A stretch of 64,000 nt of DNA, taken from NCBI RefSeq assembly GCF_020166435.1, contig NZ_JAINZP010000007.1, forward strand, positions 1 to 64,000. Direction: 5' to 3'. The notes beneath the pieces were generated by a model that was given only the letters and a program-made list of their open reading frames with translations, searched no databases and was not told where the DNA came from. Shown piece by piece: positions 19,924 through 33,925 of the stretch. The position numbers were made by a program, and so were the translations under genes. The stretch's first letter is position 1; every line of letters starts with the position of its first letter. The DNA is from Pectobacterium versatile (GTDB taxonomy: Bacteria > Pseudomonadota > Gammaproteobacteria > Enterobacterales > Enterobacteriaceae).

Positions 19924-20100
19924 GCCGTGAAGCGATAGTCACGAGGCTGGCACAGGATGCCAGCCGACTGGCAGATAATCACTCTGATCTACCTACTGGG
20001 TTTCAGGATCTACTGCCCTGAACGTTGGCAGGTATAAGCGCCGTTTCATGAGCGCGCGGATTATTGATGCAATCGGAACGTTGATGAAATCGGATCGTTT

Positions 20101-21246
20101 ATGAAAATAGTGATCGCACCGGATTCTTATAAAGAAAGCCTGTCTGCACAAGAGGTTGCTACGCAGATTGAAAAGGGATTTCGTGAAATATTCCCCGATG
20201 CCTGCTATGTCAAATTGCCTGTTGCAGATGGTGGGGAAGGCACCGTTGAAGCCATGGTCGCTGCGACCGATGGCAAGATTGTGAATGTTAAGGTGACAGG
20301 ACCGTTAGGCGATAACATCGACGCGTTCTTTGGCCTGTCTGGCGATGAAAAAACGGCTTTTATTGAGATGGCGGCAGCGAGCGGTCTGGAACGAGTGCCT
20401 TCGCAACTGCGTAATCCGTTAAAAACGACCAGCTATGGCACGGGCGAATTGATTCGCTGCGCGTTAGATCACGGTGTTCGACACTGCATCATCGGCATTG
20501 GTGGAAGCGCAACCAATGACGGCGGGTCGGGCATGGTGCAGGCGCTGGGCGCGAAGTTGCTGGATAAGCAGGGCGAACAGATCGGTTTTGGCGGGGGTGA
20601 ACTCGACAAACTCGCTCGCATTGATATCAGCGAGCTGGATGAGCGTATTAAAAATTGTCGCTTTGAAGTGGCCTGTGATGTGACCAACCCGTTGACGGGG
20701 AAACTGGGTGCGTCGGCGATTTTTGGCCCCCAGAAAGGGGCAACGCCGGAGATGATTGAACAACTGGATAATGCGCTGAAGCATTATGCGGCGGTGATTC
20801 GCCACGATCTGGATATGGACGTGGAACACGTTCCCGGTGCGGGGGCGGCGGGCGGTATGGGTGCGGCGCTACAGGCTTTTTGCGGCGCTGAGCTTCGTCA
20901 GGGCATTGAGATTGTCACAGAAGCATTGGGGCTGGATGAACTGGTACGAGATGCCACGCTGGTGATTACTGGGGAAGGGCGCATCGACAGCCAGACGATT
21001 CACGGTAAAGTGCCGATTGGCGTGGCGCGAATTGCCAAACAGTATAACAAACCAGTGATTGGTATTGCTGGCAGCCTGACGGCAGATGTCGGCGTGGTGC
21101 ATGAACATGGTCTGGATGCAGTATTCAGCGTGCTTTACAACATCTGCTCACTAGAAGAAGCGCTGGATAATGCGGCAGAGAATGTGCGGATGACGGCACG
21201 TAATATCGCCGCCACGATCCGACTGGCGCAGTCTGTGTCGCGCTGA
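20101..21246 (+). CDS. garK: Glycerate 2-kinase
   Basis: 381 residues, the E. coli GarK length. N-terminal APDSYKESLSA, glycine-rich IGIGGSATNDGGSGMVQALGA and C-terminal TGEGRIDSQT/HGKVPIGVA motifs define this kinase family. It phosphorylates D-glycerate to 2-phosphoglycerate, which feeds enolase (also in this window). The gap from garR is 177 bp and the ribosome site is weak. A small GGCTGGCA/TGCCAGCC hairpin near 19945 may attenuate read-through. Confidence 0.94.
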   Translation: MKIVIAPDSYKESLSAQEVATQIEKGFREIFPDACYVKLPVADGGEGTVEAMVAATDGKIVNVKVTGPLGDNIDAFFGLSGDEKTAFIEMAAASGLERVPSQLRNPLKTTSYGTGELIRCALDHGVRHCIIGIGGSATNDGGSGMVQALGAKLLDKQGEQIGFGGGELDKLARIDISELDERIKNCRFEVACDVTNPLTGKLGASAIFGPQKGATPEMIEQLDNALKHYAAVIRHDLDMDVEHVPGAGAAGGMGAALQAFCGAELRQGIEIVTEALGLDELVRDATLVITGEGRIDSQTIHGKVPIGVARIAKQYNKPVIGIAGSLTADVGVVHEHGLDAVFSVLYNICSLEEALDNAAENVRMTARNIAATIRLAQSVSR

Positions 21247-21394
21247 GCACTATCGTGATGCGGTTAATCAGCGCCTTTTATCTACACGTTTTTATGCAGA
21301 TGCGGAGGCGGTTTCGTGCGCTCGTCCCTTAAACGTTCAGCGTTAGGTTCTCCCTCTGTCAGTCTGCTGTTTCTTATACGAATGCAGCGACATT

Positions 21395-21698
21395 GTGGGT
21401 TTTGCCGTTATCCGGCGTAAAAAATTATGCTGAGGAGATAGCGGGCTTCGGATGAGCCGCAGGACGCGGCGAAAGCTTGCGCCACGTCGGGAACGTGTTG
21501 CAAGCGGTCCGTAAAGCCAGATACCGACGAAGGCCCCGCGTTAGCGGCATAATTTCCGCCAAAAAGCCTGGGGTCACGGGGCGAGCGGCGTTTGAGCCGT
21601 CCCGTGTCGGGCGCGTGCTGCGGAGGAGCATGGAATAGCCATATTGTAAGCGCACGAAACTGTCTCCACAGCCACATAAAATATGACGAAGAGACAGG
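21395..21698 (+). repeat. Repeat B copy 1 (structured intergenic element)
   Basis: About 300 nt. Pairings seen: AAATTATGC (21422-21430) with GCATAATTT (21547-21555); GCCGC/GCGGC (21456-21470); CTTGC..CACGT with ACGTG..GCAAG (21476-21504); CACGGG..GC with GCCGTCCCGTG (21576-21605) around the loop GGCGTTTGA; and CTGTCTC/GAGACAG at the end after GCGCACGAAA. The same plan recurs in the other two copies with different stem bases. It lies between the convergent garK and barA. Confidence 0.8.
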
Positions 21699-21717
21699 GC
21701 TATGCTGGGGATATTGA

Positions 21718-24513
21718 TTACGAATGCATAGGTTTGATATGCGGCTGGGCGGCTTTGTTGACGTTGTCGATTTCGTCCAGCAGCTCTAGCCATTCGGGTT
21801 CCAGATCGCTGGCGTGAACGCCTTTACGCAGCTGTTGTTCCAGATAACGGCAGATGCGTTGCAGACGCGGAACGCCGCTGTAGCTGCAACTGCCGTGCAG
21901 TTTATGAACCAGCTCGATGATGTCATCATCCGTCTGCCCCTTCAGCACGTTTTCTATCTTCCGCTGAACCTCTGGCAAGAAATCCAACAGCATTTGCAGC
22001 AGGTCGCGCGCCAGTTCCGGCTTGTTGGCCGCCTGTTGCTGCGCCAGCGCCCAGTCGAGTGATAGCTGGCTATCGTCGTGCTCGTTCAGTAATCCCGTCA
22101 TCTCGCCCCGATTGCGCTTCAACGGATCTTGCCGTGCATGACGCGTCAACACGCTTTTCAGCATCTGTTCGTCTATCGGTTTCGCCAGATAGTCATCCAT
22201 ACCCGAACGCAGCAGATGCTCACGTTCACCCGTCATAGTCTGCGCCGTCACCGCGATGATAGGCGTGGTGGCATGGTGAGGGATCTGACGGATCAATTCG
22301 CTGGCGCAAATGCCGTCCATACCCGGCATCTGAATATCCATGAGAATAATGTCGCACTGATTCAGTTCTGCCTGTGCAATCGCATCTTGTCCGCTTTCGC
22401 ACAGGATAATCGTCTCGACCTGCTCTTCCAGCAGCGTGCCGATCAGTTTCAGATTAGCTGGATTGTCATCCACCGCCATCACCCTCAACGGTAAACGGGC
22501 GAGATGGCGTGCGGCACTCTGATGCGATGCAGTATCGTCCGGCAGAAAAGAGAACTGGAACAGCGTGCTGTCCTGTAACAGCGGCAGCAGGCGTGAGGCG
22601 GCGAGCGGTTTGCTCAGGCAGGCATGCACGCCGAAGGTTTTCAACTGCTCGGCATCCATTTGCGCCAGGCTGGGCAGCGCCAGAATCACACAGGGCGAGC
22701 GGCGGCAGATATCGCGCAGTCTGGGCGTGTAATCGAGCAGCGTATTACGGTATTGCACGGGAATACCGAGCAGCAGGATATCAAATTCCCCTTCTGGCAG
22801 TTGCTCAAACGTCGGGCTGTAGCTCACGATGAGCGGCGTCTGACTCAGGATATCCAGCGTGGCCTGTGCGGCGATGGGATGGTATTCGACATAAGCCAGA
22901 TGTTTGCCTTGCAGCATCGTGTAGGCGGGTTCGGTCGGTATCGCGTGCGGGTTGAGCGGTAGCGTGATGTGGAACCAGAAGGTCGATCCCTTGCTGAGTT
23001 CGCTCTGAAAACTGATATCGCCACCCATTTCTTTGACCAGACGTTGGGTGATGACCAGCCCGAGCCCTGTACCACCATGACGGCGAGAAATGCTGGTGTC
23101 GGCCTGACGGAAAGCCTGGAACAGCTGCGATTGCTGCAACTCGGCAATACCGATGCCGGTATCGCGTATTTGCACCTCTAACTGCACCTGATGAAGTTCC
23201 TGACGACGCTTCTCCACCCGAATATCGATGTTGCCCTGTTCGGTAAATTTAATCGCGTTGCCCAGCAGGTTGGTGATGATTTGCTGTATCCGTAGCGGAT
23301 CGCCGACAAACTGTTCGGGTACGTCATTCTGAATACTGAGCGTCAGCTCCAATCCTTTTTCATGTGCCGTGTGCGCCAGCAGCATGACAACGTCGTCCAG
23401 CGTGTTGTGCAGCGAGAACGGAATATCCTCCAGCACCAGCTTTCCGGCTTCTAGCTTCGAGAAATCCAGCACATCGTTAATAATATTCAGCAAGTTATTG
23501 GCGGACCGCTCGATGGTGAGCAGATAGTCCGTCTGTGTCGTGTTCAGCGGTGTTTTCAACGTCTGGCGGGTGAAACCGATCACGCCATTCAGCGGCGTTC
23601 TCAGTTCGTGCGACATATTTGCCAGAAACTCAGACTTGATGCGGGCGGCTTCCTGTGCGCGCTTTTTAGCCAGATCCAGCTCGACGTTTTGGATCTCCAT
23701 CTGCTCCAGCGTTTCCCGCAGATCGTAGGTCGCCTGATCGATATTTTGCTGCATTTCTTCGTGGTAGGCGGTCAGCGACATCGCCATCGAGTTGATGCCG
23801 TTTTTCAGCATATCCAGTTCGCCGAGCATGTAACCTTCGACCCGGCTATCCAACTGCCCACGACGAATACGATCGACGGTATCCACCATATTGCGAATAG
23901 GGGTGGTGACATCCCGCATCAGACGATAGGCAAAGATGACGGCGGCGCCCAAAGATAACAGCAGCAAGAGCGCGGCAATGAAAATTTCCTGATACTGCTG
24001 AAGCCGAATGGTGCTGGTATCCAGCTCGATCACCAGATAGCCGAGAGGTGTCGCGGTGCCGGGCAGCACGGGCGTTGTTCCGCCCTGCATGAATTCGCTG
24101 TCAGTGACGATCGGCATGTGCAGAATCAGCGCGTCATTCGTGTGGTGCAGGTGCAGCTTATTGTGTGCAAGCGCATCGCTGCTGAGCGACTCTAAGGTCA
24201 CGTTGTTGCGGACGTTGGTGGTGGCGAGGAGCTGATTACGCGCATCGAACACGCTAATGGTACGAATAATCGCGGAGTGACGGCGATGAAGCGTATTGAT
24301 TAACGCGGGAATCGTGTCCATCTGCCGATGAGTAATGGCATAAGCGCTGATGGTCGCCAGCGGCTCAATGATGCTGGTGCCCGAATCGGCCAATTGCGAC
24401 TGCAACTGATTGTAACGATGGATGACGAAGAACGAACTAAGCAGCAGTCCGATCATTAGCGTCGGTGCCAAAATCAGTATCAACATCCGTGCACGAAGAC
24501 TGTATTTGGTCAT
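21718..24513 (-). CDS. barA: Hybrid sensor kinase BarA (GacS/ExpS homologue)
   Basis: 931 residues from the ATG at 24513 (MTKYSLRAR...). An earlier in-frame start at 24555 adds 14 unconserved residues. A transmembrane segment lies near 10-30, a periplasmic sensor to about 165, a second span near 170-190, then HAMP. The histidine kinase has its phospho-acceptor in [13 protein letters not shown] (about 300). The ATPase carries DTGIGI and HGGTGLGL. The receiver has its aspartate in [11 protein letters not shown], and the C-terminal HPt has its histidine in [13 protein letters not shown]. It drives UvrY/GacA phosphorelay and thence RsmB/CsrB small RNAs, which control soft-rot virulence enzymes. 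Convergent with garK, divergent from rlmD. Confidence 0.96.
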   Translation of the reverse strand: MTKYSLRARMLILILAPTLMIGLLLSSFFVIHRYNQLQSQLADSGTSIIEPLATISAYAITHRQMDTIPALINTLHRRHSAIIRTISVFDARNQLLATTNVRNNVTLESLSSDALAHNKLHLHHTNDALILHMPIVTDSEFMQGGTTPVLPGTATPLGYLVIELDTSTIRLQQYQEIFIAALLLLLSLGAAVIFAYRLMRDVTTPIRNMVDTVDRIRRGQLDSRVEGYMLGELDMLKNGINSMAMSLTAYHEEMQQNIDQATYDLRETLEQMEIQNVELDLAKKRAQEAARIKSEFLANMSHELRTPLNGVIGFTRQTLKTPLNTTQTDYLLTIERSANNLLNIINDVLDFSKLEAGKLVLEDIPFSLHNTLDDVVMLLAHTAHEKGLELTLSIQNDVPEQFVGDPLRIQQIITNLLGNAIKFTEQGNIDIRVEKRRQELHQVQLEVQIRDTGIGIAELQQSQLFQAFRQADTSISRRHGGTGLGLVITQRLVKEMGGDISFQSELSKGSTFWFHITLPLNPHAIPTEPAYTMLQGKHLAYVEYHPIAAQATLDILSQTPLIVSYSPTFEQLPEGEFDILLLGIPVQYRNTLLDYTPRLRDICRRSPCVILALPSLAQMDAEQLKTFGVHACLSKPLAASRLLPLLQDSTLFQFSFLPDDTASHQSAARHLARLPLRVMAVDDNPANLKLIGTLLEEQVETIILCESGQDAIAQAELNQCDIILMDIQMPGMDGICASELIRQIPHHATTPIIAVTAQTMTGEREHLLRSGMDDYLAKPIDEQMLKSVLTRHARQDPLKRNRGEMTGLLNEHDDSQLSLDWALAQQQAANKPELARDLLQMLLDFLPEVQRKIENVLKGQTDDDIIELVHKLHGSCSYSGVPRLQRICRYLEQQLRKGVHASDLEPEWLELLDEIDNVNKAAQPHIKPMHS

Positions 24514-24630
24514 GGGGTTCCAATGTGGGAGAATTAGAGGATGCTGAGCACCCAATGATGTAATTAGTTATCGGGTACTGCATGTACCGGTTACAGCCGT
24601 TCAACTCAAGAGATCAATCGATAGTACATT

Positions 24631-25980
24631 ATGGCGCAATTCTACTCTCCAAACCGGCGTGTGACGACCCGGAAAGCAATTCCTGCTAAGAACCTCACTG
24701 TTACGGTCACGTCGCTTGATCCGTTTGGGCAGGGGGTGGCGCGTCACGAAGGCAAGACGGTGTTTGTCACGGGTGTACTGCCGGGAGAGCAGGCCGAGGT
24801 CCAACTGACAGAAGAGAAGCGTCAGTTTTCGCATGCAAAACTTAAACGCCTGCTGACGCCTAGCCCGCAGCGCGTTGCGCCGCCGTGCCCGCATTTTACC
24901 CGCTGTGGCGGTTGCCAACAGCAGCACGCGGACATCGCGCTGCAACAGAGCAGTAAATCGGCTGCATTGATGCGTTTGATGACGCGGGAAACGGGCGCAG
25001 AGCTGCCTGAAGCCTCGCTGATTGCTGGCACACCTTATGCCTATCGGAGGCGCGCGCGGCTTGCGTTATACTTTCAGGCAAAAGAGCAGCGTCTGTTGAT
25101 GGGCTACCGGCAGTCAAATTCTCACGATCTGGTGGATATCAAAGCCTGTCCGGTGTTGCGCCCCGAGCTTGAAGCGCTGCTGCAACCGCTGCGCGATTGC
25201 CTGAGTCGATTAAAGGCGGTGAAACGCCTTGGGCATGTGGAGCTGGTGCAGGCGGAGAACGGTCCGCTGCTGGTGCTGAGGCACCTTGACCCACTCCATT
25301 CATCGGATCAACTGGCGCTGCGTGATTTTGCGCAGCAGCAGGGCGTTTCGGTTTATCTGGCACCGGATGCCGATTCGCTGACGTGTTTACAGGGTGAAGA
25401 GCCGGTTTATCACGTTGCTGGGCTGACGCTGGCCTTTAGCCCGCGTGATTTTATTCAGGTTAATGACGCAGTGAACCAGCAGATGGTCGCGCAGGCGCTG
25501 GCATGGCTGGATGTGCAACCGCAGGATAGAATATTAGATCTGTTTTGTGGCATGGGTAACTTCACGCTACCGCTGGCACAGCGTGCCGCCAGCGTCGTTG
25601 GTGTGGAGGGGGTGACCGCGTTAGTTGAGAAAGGACGCGAGAATGCCCGACGCAATGGGTTGTCCAATGTCACATTTTTTCACCAAAATCTTGAAGATGA
25701 CGTCACGCAGCAGCCATGGGCGGCTCAGGGTTTTGATAAGATATTACTTGATCCGGCACGTGCGGGTGCGGCAGGCGTGATGGAGCAGATAACCAGACTG
25801 GCACCGAAACGCGTGGTGTATGTCTCCTGTAACGCCACGACGCTAGCACGCGACAGCAAAGTATTACTGGCCGCTGGTTATCGGCTGGCGAATGTCGCCA
25901 TGTTGGATATGTTTCCACATACCGGTCACCTTGAATCGATGGCACTGTTTTTGCACGATACCGGCACGCGAAAGGCGTAA
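24631..25980 (+). CDS. rlmD: 23S rRNA (uracil-1939-C5)-methyltransferase
   Basis: 449 residues. The N-terminal TRAM domain (about 20-75) is followed by [4Fe-4S]-cluster cysteines in [14 protein letters not shown] and the later KACPVL. The SAM-binding motif is [15 protein letters not shown] near 305, the LDPARAG segment follows, and the catalytic cysteine is in [13 protein letters not shown] near 400. Same gene order as E. coli: barA divergent, relA directly downstream with a 53-bp gap. Confidence 0.96.
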   Translation: MAQFYSPNRRVTTRKAIPAKNLTVTVTSLDPFGQGVARHEGKTVFVTGVLPGEQAEVQLTEEKRQFSHAKLKRLLTPSPQRVAPPCPHFTRCGGCQQQHADIALQQSSKSAALMRLMTRETGAELPEASLIAGTPYAYRRRARLALYFQAKEQRLLMGYRQSNSHDLVDIKACPVLRPELEALLQPLRDCLSRLKAVKRLGHVELVQAENGPLLVLRHLDPLHSSDQLALRDFAQQQGVSVYLAPDADSLTCLQGEEPVYHVAGLTLAFSPRDFIQVNDAVNQQMVAQALAWLDVQPQDRILDLFCGMGNFTLPLAQRAASVVGVEGVTALVEKGRENARRNGLSNVTFFHQNLEDDVTQQPWAAQGFDKILLDPARAGAAGVMEQITRLAPKRVVYVSCNATTLARDSKVLLAAGYRLANVAMLDMFPHTGHLESMALFLHDTGTRKA

Positions 25981-26033
25981 TAGGCAGCAAAGCGGCGTCG
26001 TTTGCAAGGTGAAGGGTAACGTAGGGAGAAATT

Positions 26034-28268
26034 ATGGTTGCGGTAAGAAGTGCGCATTTGAATACGGCAGGTGAGTTTGTCCCTGACGCGTGGATTGCTT
26101 CACTGGGTATTTCCAGCCAGCAATCGTGTGAACGTTTAGCCGAAACCTGGCGTTACTGTGAGCAGCAAACGCAAGATCACGCCGATGCATCGCTACTGCT
26201 GTGGCGCGGCATTGAAATGGTGGAAATCCTGTCCACGCTGAGCATGGACAATGACAGCATGCGCGCGGCGCTGCTCTTTCCGCTGGCAGACGCGAACGTG
26301 GTGGATGAGGCGACGCTGGAAGCCGCGTTTGGTAAAAACATCGTTGATTTGGTGCATGGCGTGCGCGATATGGATGCAATCCGCCAGCTCAAAGCGACGC
26401 AGAATGATTCAGGCTCGTCTGAGCAGGTCGATAACATCCGCCGCATGCTGCTGGCGATGGTGGAAGATTTCCGCTGCGTGGTGATCAAGCTCGCCGAGCG
26501 GATCGCGCACCTGCGTGAAGTGAAGGATGCCCCGGAAGAAGAACGGGTATTGGCGGCCAAAGAATGTACCAATATCTATGCGCCACTGGCTAACCGCTTA
26601 GGTATCGGCCAGTTAAAGTGGGAGCTGGAAGATTTCTGCTTCCGCTATCTGCATCCTGATGAATATAAAAAAATCGCCAAGCTGCTGCACGAGCGCCGTA
26701 TCGATCGTGCGCAGTACATTGACGATTTTGTCAAAACGCTGCGCAACGCGATGAAAGAAGAGGGCGTGCAGGCGGAGATCTACGGTCGTCCTAAGCATAT
26801 CTACAGCATCTGGCGCAAGATGCAGAAGAAAGCGCTGTCGTTCGATGAGCTGTTCGATGTCCGTGCGGTACGCATTGTCGTTGAGCGCTTGCAGGACTGC
26901 TACGGGGCGCTCGGTATCGTGCATACCCATTATCGCCATCTGCCGGACGAGTTTGACGACTACGTCGCTAACCCCAAACCAAACGGCTATCAGTCCATTC
27001 ACACGGTGGTGTTAGGGCCGGGTGGAAAGACGCTCGAAATTCAGATTCGTACGCGACAGATGCATGAAGATGCCGAACTGGGCGTCGCAGCACACTGGAA
27101 ATACAAAGAAGGCACCTCCGTGGGCGGGCGTTCCGGTTACGAAGGCCGCATTGCCTGGCTGCGTAAACTGCTTGCCTGGCAGGAAGAAGTGGCGGATTCG
27201 AATGATGTACTGGACGAAGTTCGCAGTCAGGTGTTTGACGACCGGGTTTATGTCTTTACGCCGAAAGGCGATGTGGTGGATCTCCCTACGGGCTCCACGC
27301 CGTTGGATTTTGCTTATAACATCCACAGTGATATCGGGCACCGCTGCATCGGGGCGAAAATCGGCGGACGTATCGTGCCGTTTACCTACCAACTGCAAAT
27401 GGGCGATCAGATTGAAATCATCACCCAGAAGCAACCGAACCCGAGCCGTGACTGGCTGAACCCGAATTTAGGCTATATCACCACCAGCCGCGGACGTTCG
27501 AAGATCCAGAACTGGTTCCGTAAGCAAGATCGCGACAAGAACATTTTGGCGGGTCGACAGATTCTGGATGACGAACTGGCGCATTTGGGTGTCAGTCTGA
27601 AAGCCGCGGAAAAACTGTTGCTGCCACGTTACAACGTGAATTCGCTGGATGAGTTACTGGCTGCTATCGGCGGCGGTGATGTTCGTCTGAACCAGATGGT
27701 GAATTTCCTGCAATCGCAGCTAAAACAGCCGAGTGCGGAAGAGTTGGATCGCGAAGCGCTGCGACAGCTGACGCAAAAATCGCATCAGCCAGCGGCACGT
27801 AACACGAAGGACAACGGTCGCGTGGTAGTGGAAGGTGTGGGCAATCTGATGCACCACATTGCCCGCTGCTGCCAGCCGATCCCGGGTGATGAGATCACCG
27901 GGTTTATCACGCGCGGACGCGGAATTTCGATTCACCGCGCCGACTGTGAACAGTTGGATGAACTACGCGCCAGCTCGCCGGAGCGCATTGTGGATGCGGT
28001 ATGGGGCGAAAGCTACTCCAGCGGCTATTCGCTGGTGGTGAGGGTGATTGCCAACGATCGTAGCGGCTTGCTGCGGGATATCACCACAATTCTGGCGAAT
28101 GAGAAGGTTAATGTACTGGGCGTCGCCAGCCGCAGCGATACCAAGCAGCAACTGGCCACGATTGATATGGATATCGAGATCTACAACCTGCAAGTGCTGG
28201 GCCGCATTCTGGCGAAGCTCAACCAACTTCCAGATGTGATCGATGCGAGGCGCCAGCAGGGGGCGTAA
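26034..28268 (+). CDS. relA: (p)ppGpp synthetase RelA
   Basis: 744 residues, the E. coli length. The N-terminal HD-like domain lacks the HD metal pair, so no hydrolase activity is expected. The synthetase domain (about 245-370) carries YGRPKHIYSIWRKM and the DVRAVRIV segment. TGS follows near 405-468 (VYVFTPKGDVVDLPTGSTPLDFAY), then the helical and zinc-finger-like region with CCQPIPGD near 612. The C-terminal ACT domain is about 670-740. It makes pppGpp on starved ribosomes. Confidence 0.97.
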   Translation: MVAVRSAHLNTAGEFVPDAWIASLGISSQQSCERLAETWRYCEQQTQDHADASLLLWRGIEMVEILSTLSMDNDSMRAALLFPLADANVVDEATLEAAFGKNIVDLVHGVRDMDAIRQLKATQNDSGSSEQVDNIRRMLLAMVEDFRCVVIKLAERIAHLREVKDAPEEERVLAAKECTNIYAPLANRLGIGQLKWELEDFCFRYLHPDEYKKIAKLLHERRIDRAQYIDDFVKTLRNAMKEEGVQAEIYGRPKHIYSIWRKMQKKALSFDELFDVRAVRIVVERLQDCYGALGIVHTHYRHLPDEFDDYVANPKPNGYQSIHTVVLGPGGKTLEIQIRTRQMHEDAELGVAAHWKYKEGTSVGGRSGYEGRIAWLRKLLAWQEEVADSNDVLDEVRSQVFDDRVYVFTPKGDVVDLPTGSTPLDFAYNIHSDIGHRCIGAKIGGRIVPFTYQLQMGDQIEIITQKQPNPSRDWLNPNLGYITTSRGRSKIQNWFRKQDRDKNILAGRQILDDELAHLGVSLKAAEKLLLPRYNVNSLDELLAAIGGGDVRLNQMVNFLQSQLKQPSAEELDREALRQLTQKSHQPAARNTKDNGRVVVEGVGNLMHHIARCCQPIPGDEITGFITRGRGISIHRADCEQLDELRASSPERIVDAVWGESYSSGYSLVVRVIANDRSGLLRDITTILANEKVNVLGVASRSDTKQQLATIDMDIEIYNLQVLGRILAKLNQLPDVIDARRQQGA

Positions 28269-28271
28269 ATA

Positions 28272-28572
28272 CTGGTTTCACCATCAGCCAGGTGAAAATC
28301 TTGTGCGGGTGTGGTGAACAGTTTCGTGCGTGATTAGCCGTATTGTTCTTTGTGGCACCATTGCCACGCCCGACTGAGGGATGCTCAGACGCCGCATCCC
28401 TCAGAACCCAGGCTTTTGGCGAGAATTGTGCCGCGATGCGGTTCCTTCGATGAACATGCCCGCTGTCGAGCCGCCTGTGACGCGTTCCCTACGCGGCACA
28501 GGCTTTCGCCGCATCCATGCGGCTCACTCGGCGATCATGTGCATCTCAGCACAATTTTCTACGCCGTTTAAA
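28272..28572 (-). repeat. Repeat B copy 2 (minus orientation)
   Basis: Same plan as the copies at 21395 and 40480, read on the minus strand. GCACAATT (28549-28556) pairs with AATTGTGC (28424-28431), an A-T to G-C exchange relative to the other copies. CCTGTG..CGCGT pairs with ACGCG..CACAGG (28474-28502). CTGAGGGATGC pairs perfectly with GCATCCCTCAG (28374-28404) around loop GGCGTCTGA. A terminal CTG-TTCACC/GGTGAA-CAG stem runs to 28272. It fills the relA-mazG gap. Confidence 0.8.
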
Positions 28573-28655
28573 TGAAGATAGTGATGTCTTTGCGCTTTTT
28601 AGCACAGTTAGCTACCGTGTTTTGCTATTTTCACACAAATTTTTTCAGGAATATT

Positions 28656-29468
28656 ATGATTGTACCTTTGACGAATTTATCCTCCGTTGAGCGCCTGCTC
28701 GCCATCATGAAAACCCTACGTGACCCTGAAAATGGTTGTCCGTGGGATAAGGAACAGACTTTTGACACTATCGCGCCTTATACGCTGGAAGAAACGTATG
28801 AAGTGCTGGATGCCATCAGCCGTCAGGATTTTGATGACTTGCGCGGTGAGTTAGGGGATTTACTGTTTCAGGTGGTGTTTTACGCGCAAATGGCGCAGGA
28901 AAAGGGCTTGTTCGATTTCTCCGATGTGTGTAACGCCATCAGCGACAAGCTGGAACGCCGCCACCCGCATATTTTCGGCGATCTGACGCTGACGGACAGC
29001 GATGCCGTGCTGGCAAACTGGGAGCAGACCAAAGCGCAGGAGCGGGCGGAGAAAGATCGTCATTCGCCGTTGGACGACATTCCTGATGCGCTGCCTGCCT
29101 TAATGAAAGCGCAAAAAATTCAGCAGCGTTGTGCCTCTGTTGGCTTCGATTGGGACAGCCTGGGGCCGGTGCTCGATAAAGTGTACGAAGAGATCGACGA
29201 GGTGATGTTTGAGGCGCGGCAAGCCGTTGTCGATGAAGAAAAATTAGGTGAAGAGATTGGTGATTTATTGTTCGCCACAGTCAATCTCTCTCGTCATCTG
29301 GGGCACAAGGCTGAGAATGCATTACAGGCGGCAAATCGCAAGTTCACGCGTCGTTTTCGTGAGGTAGAACAAATCGTTACGGCATCGGGAAAAACGCTGG
29401 AACAGGCGACGCTGGATGAAATGGAAGCCGCATGGCAGCAGGTAAAAAAACAGGAAATAGGCCATTAA
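28656..29468 (+). CDS. mazG: Nucleoside triphosphate pyrophosphohydrolase MazG
   Basis: 270 residues from the ATG at 28656 (AGGA site 6 nt upstream; E. coli 263). A frame running back to 28572 enters repeat B and is rejected. Two tandem MazG domains: the first with EETYEVLDAI and GELGDLLFQVVFYA (about 45-85), the second with EEIDEVMFEARQ and EEIGDLLFATVN (about 180-215), each supplying the ExxE-12-ExxD metal site. It hydrolyses NTPs and (d)NTPs and dampens ppGpp-linked responses. Lies between relA and pyrG as in E. coli, but without mazEF. Confidence 0.95.
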   Translation: MIVPLTNLSSVERLLAIMKTLRDPENGCPWDKEQTFDTIAPYTLEETYEVLDAISRQDFDDLRGELGDLLFQVVFYAQMAQEKGLFDFSDVCNAISDKLERRHPHIFGDLTLTDSDAVLANWEQTKAQERAEKDRHSPLDDIPDALPALMKAQKIQQRCASVGFDWDSLGPVLDKVYEEIDEVMFEARQAVVDEEKLGEEIGDLLFATVNLSRHLGHKAENALQAANRKFTRRFREVEQIVTASGKTLEQATLDEMEAAWQQVKKQEIGH

Positions 29469-29679
29469 TCCGTTTTTAATCACAAACCCTGTTTTTATCG
29501 ATTTTAATGAATATATTTTATTGTTATTAAAGGTAATTATTGGTTTTGGTGAGAGCGGTTTTACTTCACCTTCGAGGGGGTTGGAATCGCCACATTGTGT
29601 AAAACGAACATTTGTGGCGTTCATCAGGTTCAGGTATACTACTTTCCCGTCTTGGTACCTCCATCGTCTTTAAACCTAA

Positions 29680-31332
<1,653 letters not shown>

Positions 31333-31344
31333 GAGTTATATCAG

Positions 31345-31370
31345 CAACGCGCGATCGCTATCGCGCGTTG
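31345..31370 (+). terminator. Hairpin between pyrG and eno
   Basis: CAACGCGCGAT-cgct-ATCGCGCGTTG, an 11-bp perfect stem 13 nt after the pyrG stop. It has a weak T-run (TTGTTCGTC), so read-through into eno is likely. Confidence 0.6.
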
Positions 31371-31397
31371 TTCGTCTAGGGTTTTAGTTCTATCTAA

Positions 31398-32726
<1,329 letters not shown>

Positions 32727-32792
32727 TTACGCCTCTGGTGTTATCAGGTAGCTGAGAAAGCGGCCTGATACGCGCCCAGCGTGATTAACTAT

Positions 32793-32830
32793 AAAAATCC
32801 AGAAGCGTGAAAACGTTTCTGGATTTTTTT
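32793..32830. terminator. Strong bidirectional terminator after eno
   Basis: AAAAATCCAGAA pairs with TTCTGGATTTTT, ending in a T-run of seven. The A-run on the other side serves the convergent gene at 32844. Confidence 0.9.
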
Positions 32831-32843
32831 CGACTGCGTATCG

Positions 32844-33644
32844 TTACAAGCTTCGGAGAACAACCATTCCCGGTTTTGAGCGCATATATTCAAGAAATGG
32901 CGAGTCGACAACCTTTCTGTTTGCTTCGAGTGAAGAAGCGTTTCTGAACCATAGGGCGTTATCCTTATGGATAGCGATTCCTACGTGTGAAACATCCAGT
33001 CCTTCAAGAGGTGAATAAACACCTACGTAATCGCCTGTTTTCAGATGGCTGATTATATGCGTATCAATTAAGTTACCTGGGATGAAATTTATTTTCCGTG
33101 GGATAACGCCTAATCCTTTAACATACTCCCCGCCCTGCGGGTTATGATTAAGCTGTTTATTGACAGTGACATAATTTGGGCTGATATCTGCGGTTACATC
33201 CAGAGTGTTATGTGGATTCTTGGTGCTCCAGTCAGTAAAAAAGTGGCGGCGGGTAAGGTAGGTGACACGACAGTCGATATAGCGTGTCTTGACTAGATTT
33301 TTCAGAAATGATGTTTGATCTTGGCTCTGACTGAGTGCTTCAACGTAATCTGTGAGTGTGAAACAGTCTACTCCGTTGAAATCAGCAACCAATGCCTCCG
33401 CTTCGTCAGGAGAGCCAATTAGTGTGTTCGCTATGTAGGGCGTATTGAGAAAGGTTGATGATACCTGACCGATAATTTCTCCTCTGCTTTTACCTGGTGA
33501 TATGGTGACCTCTGAATTAATAATAAAGCTGATTTTTTCGAGGGTCGTTTCATCTATAACAGTACGATATTCTTGATTATTAGGTGAAGCGCAGGAGGTT
33601 AAAGGGGTGGGAACATTTGGACGTGAGGATATTGATGCTTTCAT
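32844..33644 (-). CDS. DUF1460 (NlpC/P60-like amidase) family protein
   Basis: 266 residues. The likely nucleophile is C94 in FNGVDCFTLTDYVEAL and the likely histidine is H220 in GLDVSHVGIAI, a spacing typical of the DUF1460 family related to peptidoglycan amidases. I see no N-terminal hydrophobic segment. An in-frame TAG just upstream of the ATG rules out a simple extension, so the protein appears leaderless. The N-terminus PLTSCAS looks faintly like a lipobox but lacks the hydrophobic region. The gene faces eno and is flanked by A+T-rich DNA and repeat debris, suggesting acquisition. Function is inferred from family only. Confidence 0.7.
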   Translation of the reverse strand: MKASISSRPNVPTPLTSCASPNNQEYRTVIDETTLEKISFIINSEVTISPGKSRGEIIGQVSSTFLNTPYIANTLIGSPDEAEALVADFNGVDCFTLTDYVEALSQSQDQTSFLKNLVKTRYIDCRVTYLTRRHFFTDWSTKNPHNTLDVTADISPNYVTVNKQLNHNPQGGEYVKGLGVIPRKINFIPGNLIDTHIISHLKTGDYVGVYSPLEGLDVSHVGIAIHKDNALWFRNASSLEANRKVVDSPFLEYMRSKPGMVVLRSL

Positions 33645-33925
33645 TATATATACCTAATTACGTTAATGTGTGTAATTAGTATTATTGACCAATTTTTTAT
33701 TTGTGGTTGTAAAAAAACGTTTTATTTTATTGAAGTAGATGAATATTTAAGTGTGATATATATTCTCTCTATTAGTCCATAGTATTACTTTTTTAACCTC
33801 TGTTCTGAGGGTTTTTTATGAAGCTTAACGATTATGGGGGCTTGTTTTTTAATAAATTCATTGTGTTGGCTTTCTGTTGTTAGCCTTATTTTCTTACTTT
33901 CATATTTTTATCACATGCAAATATT

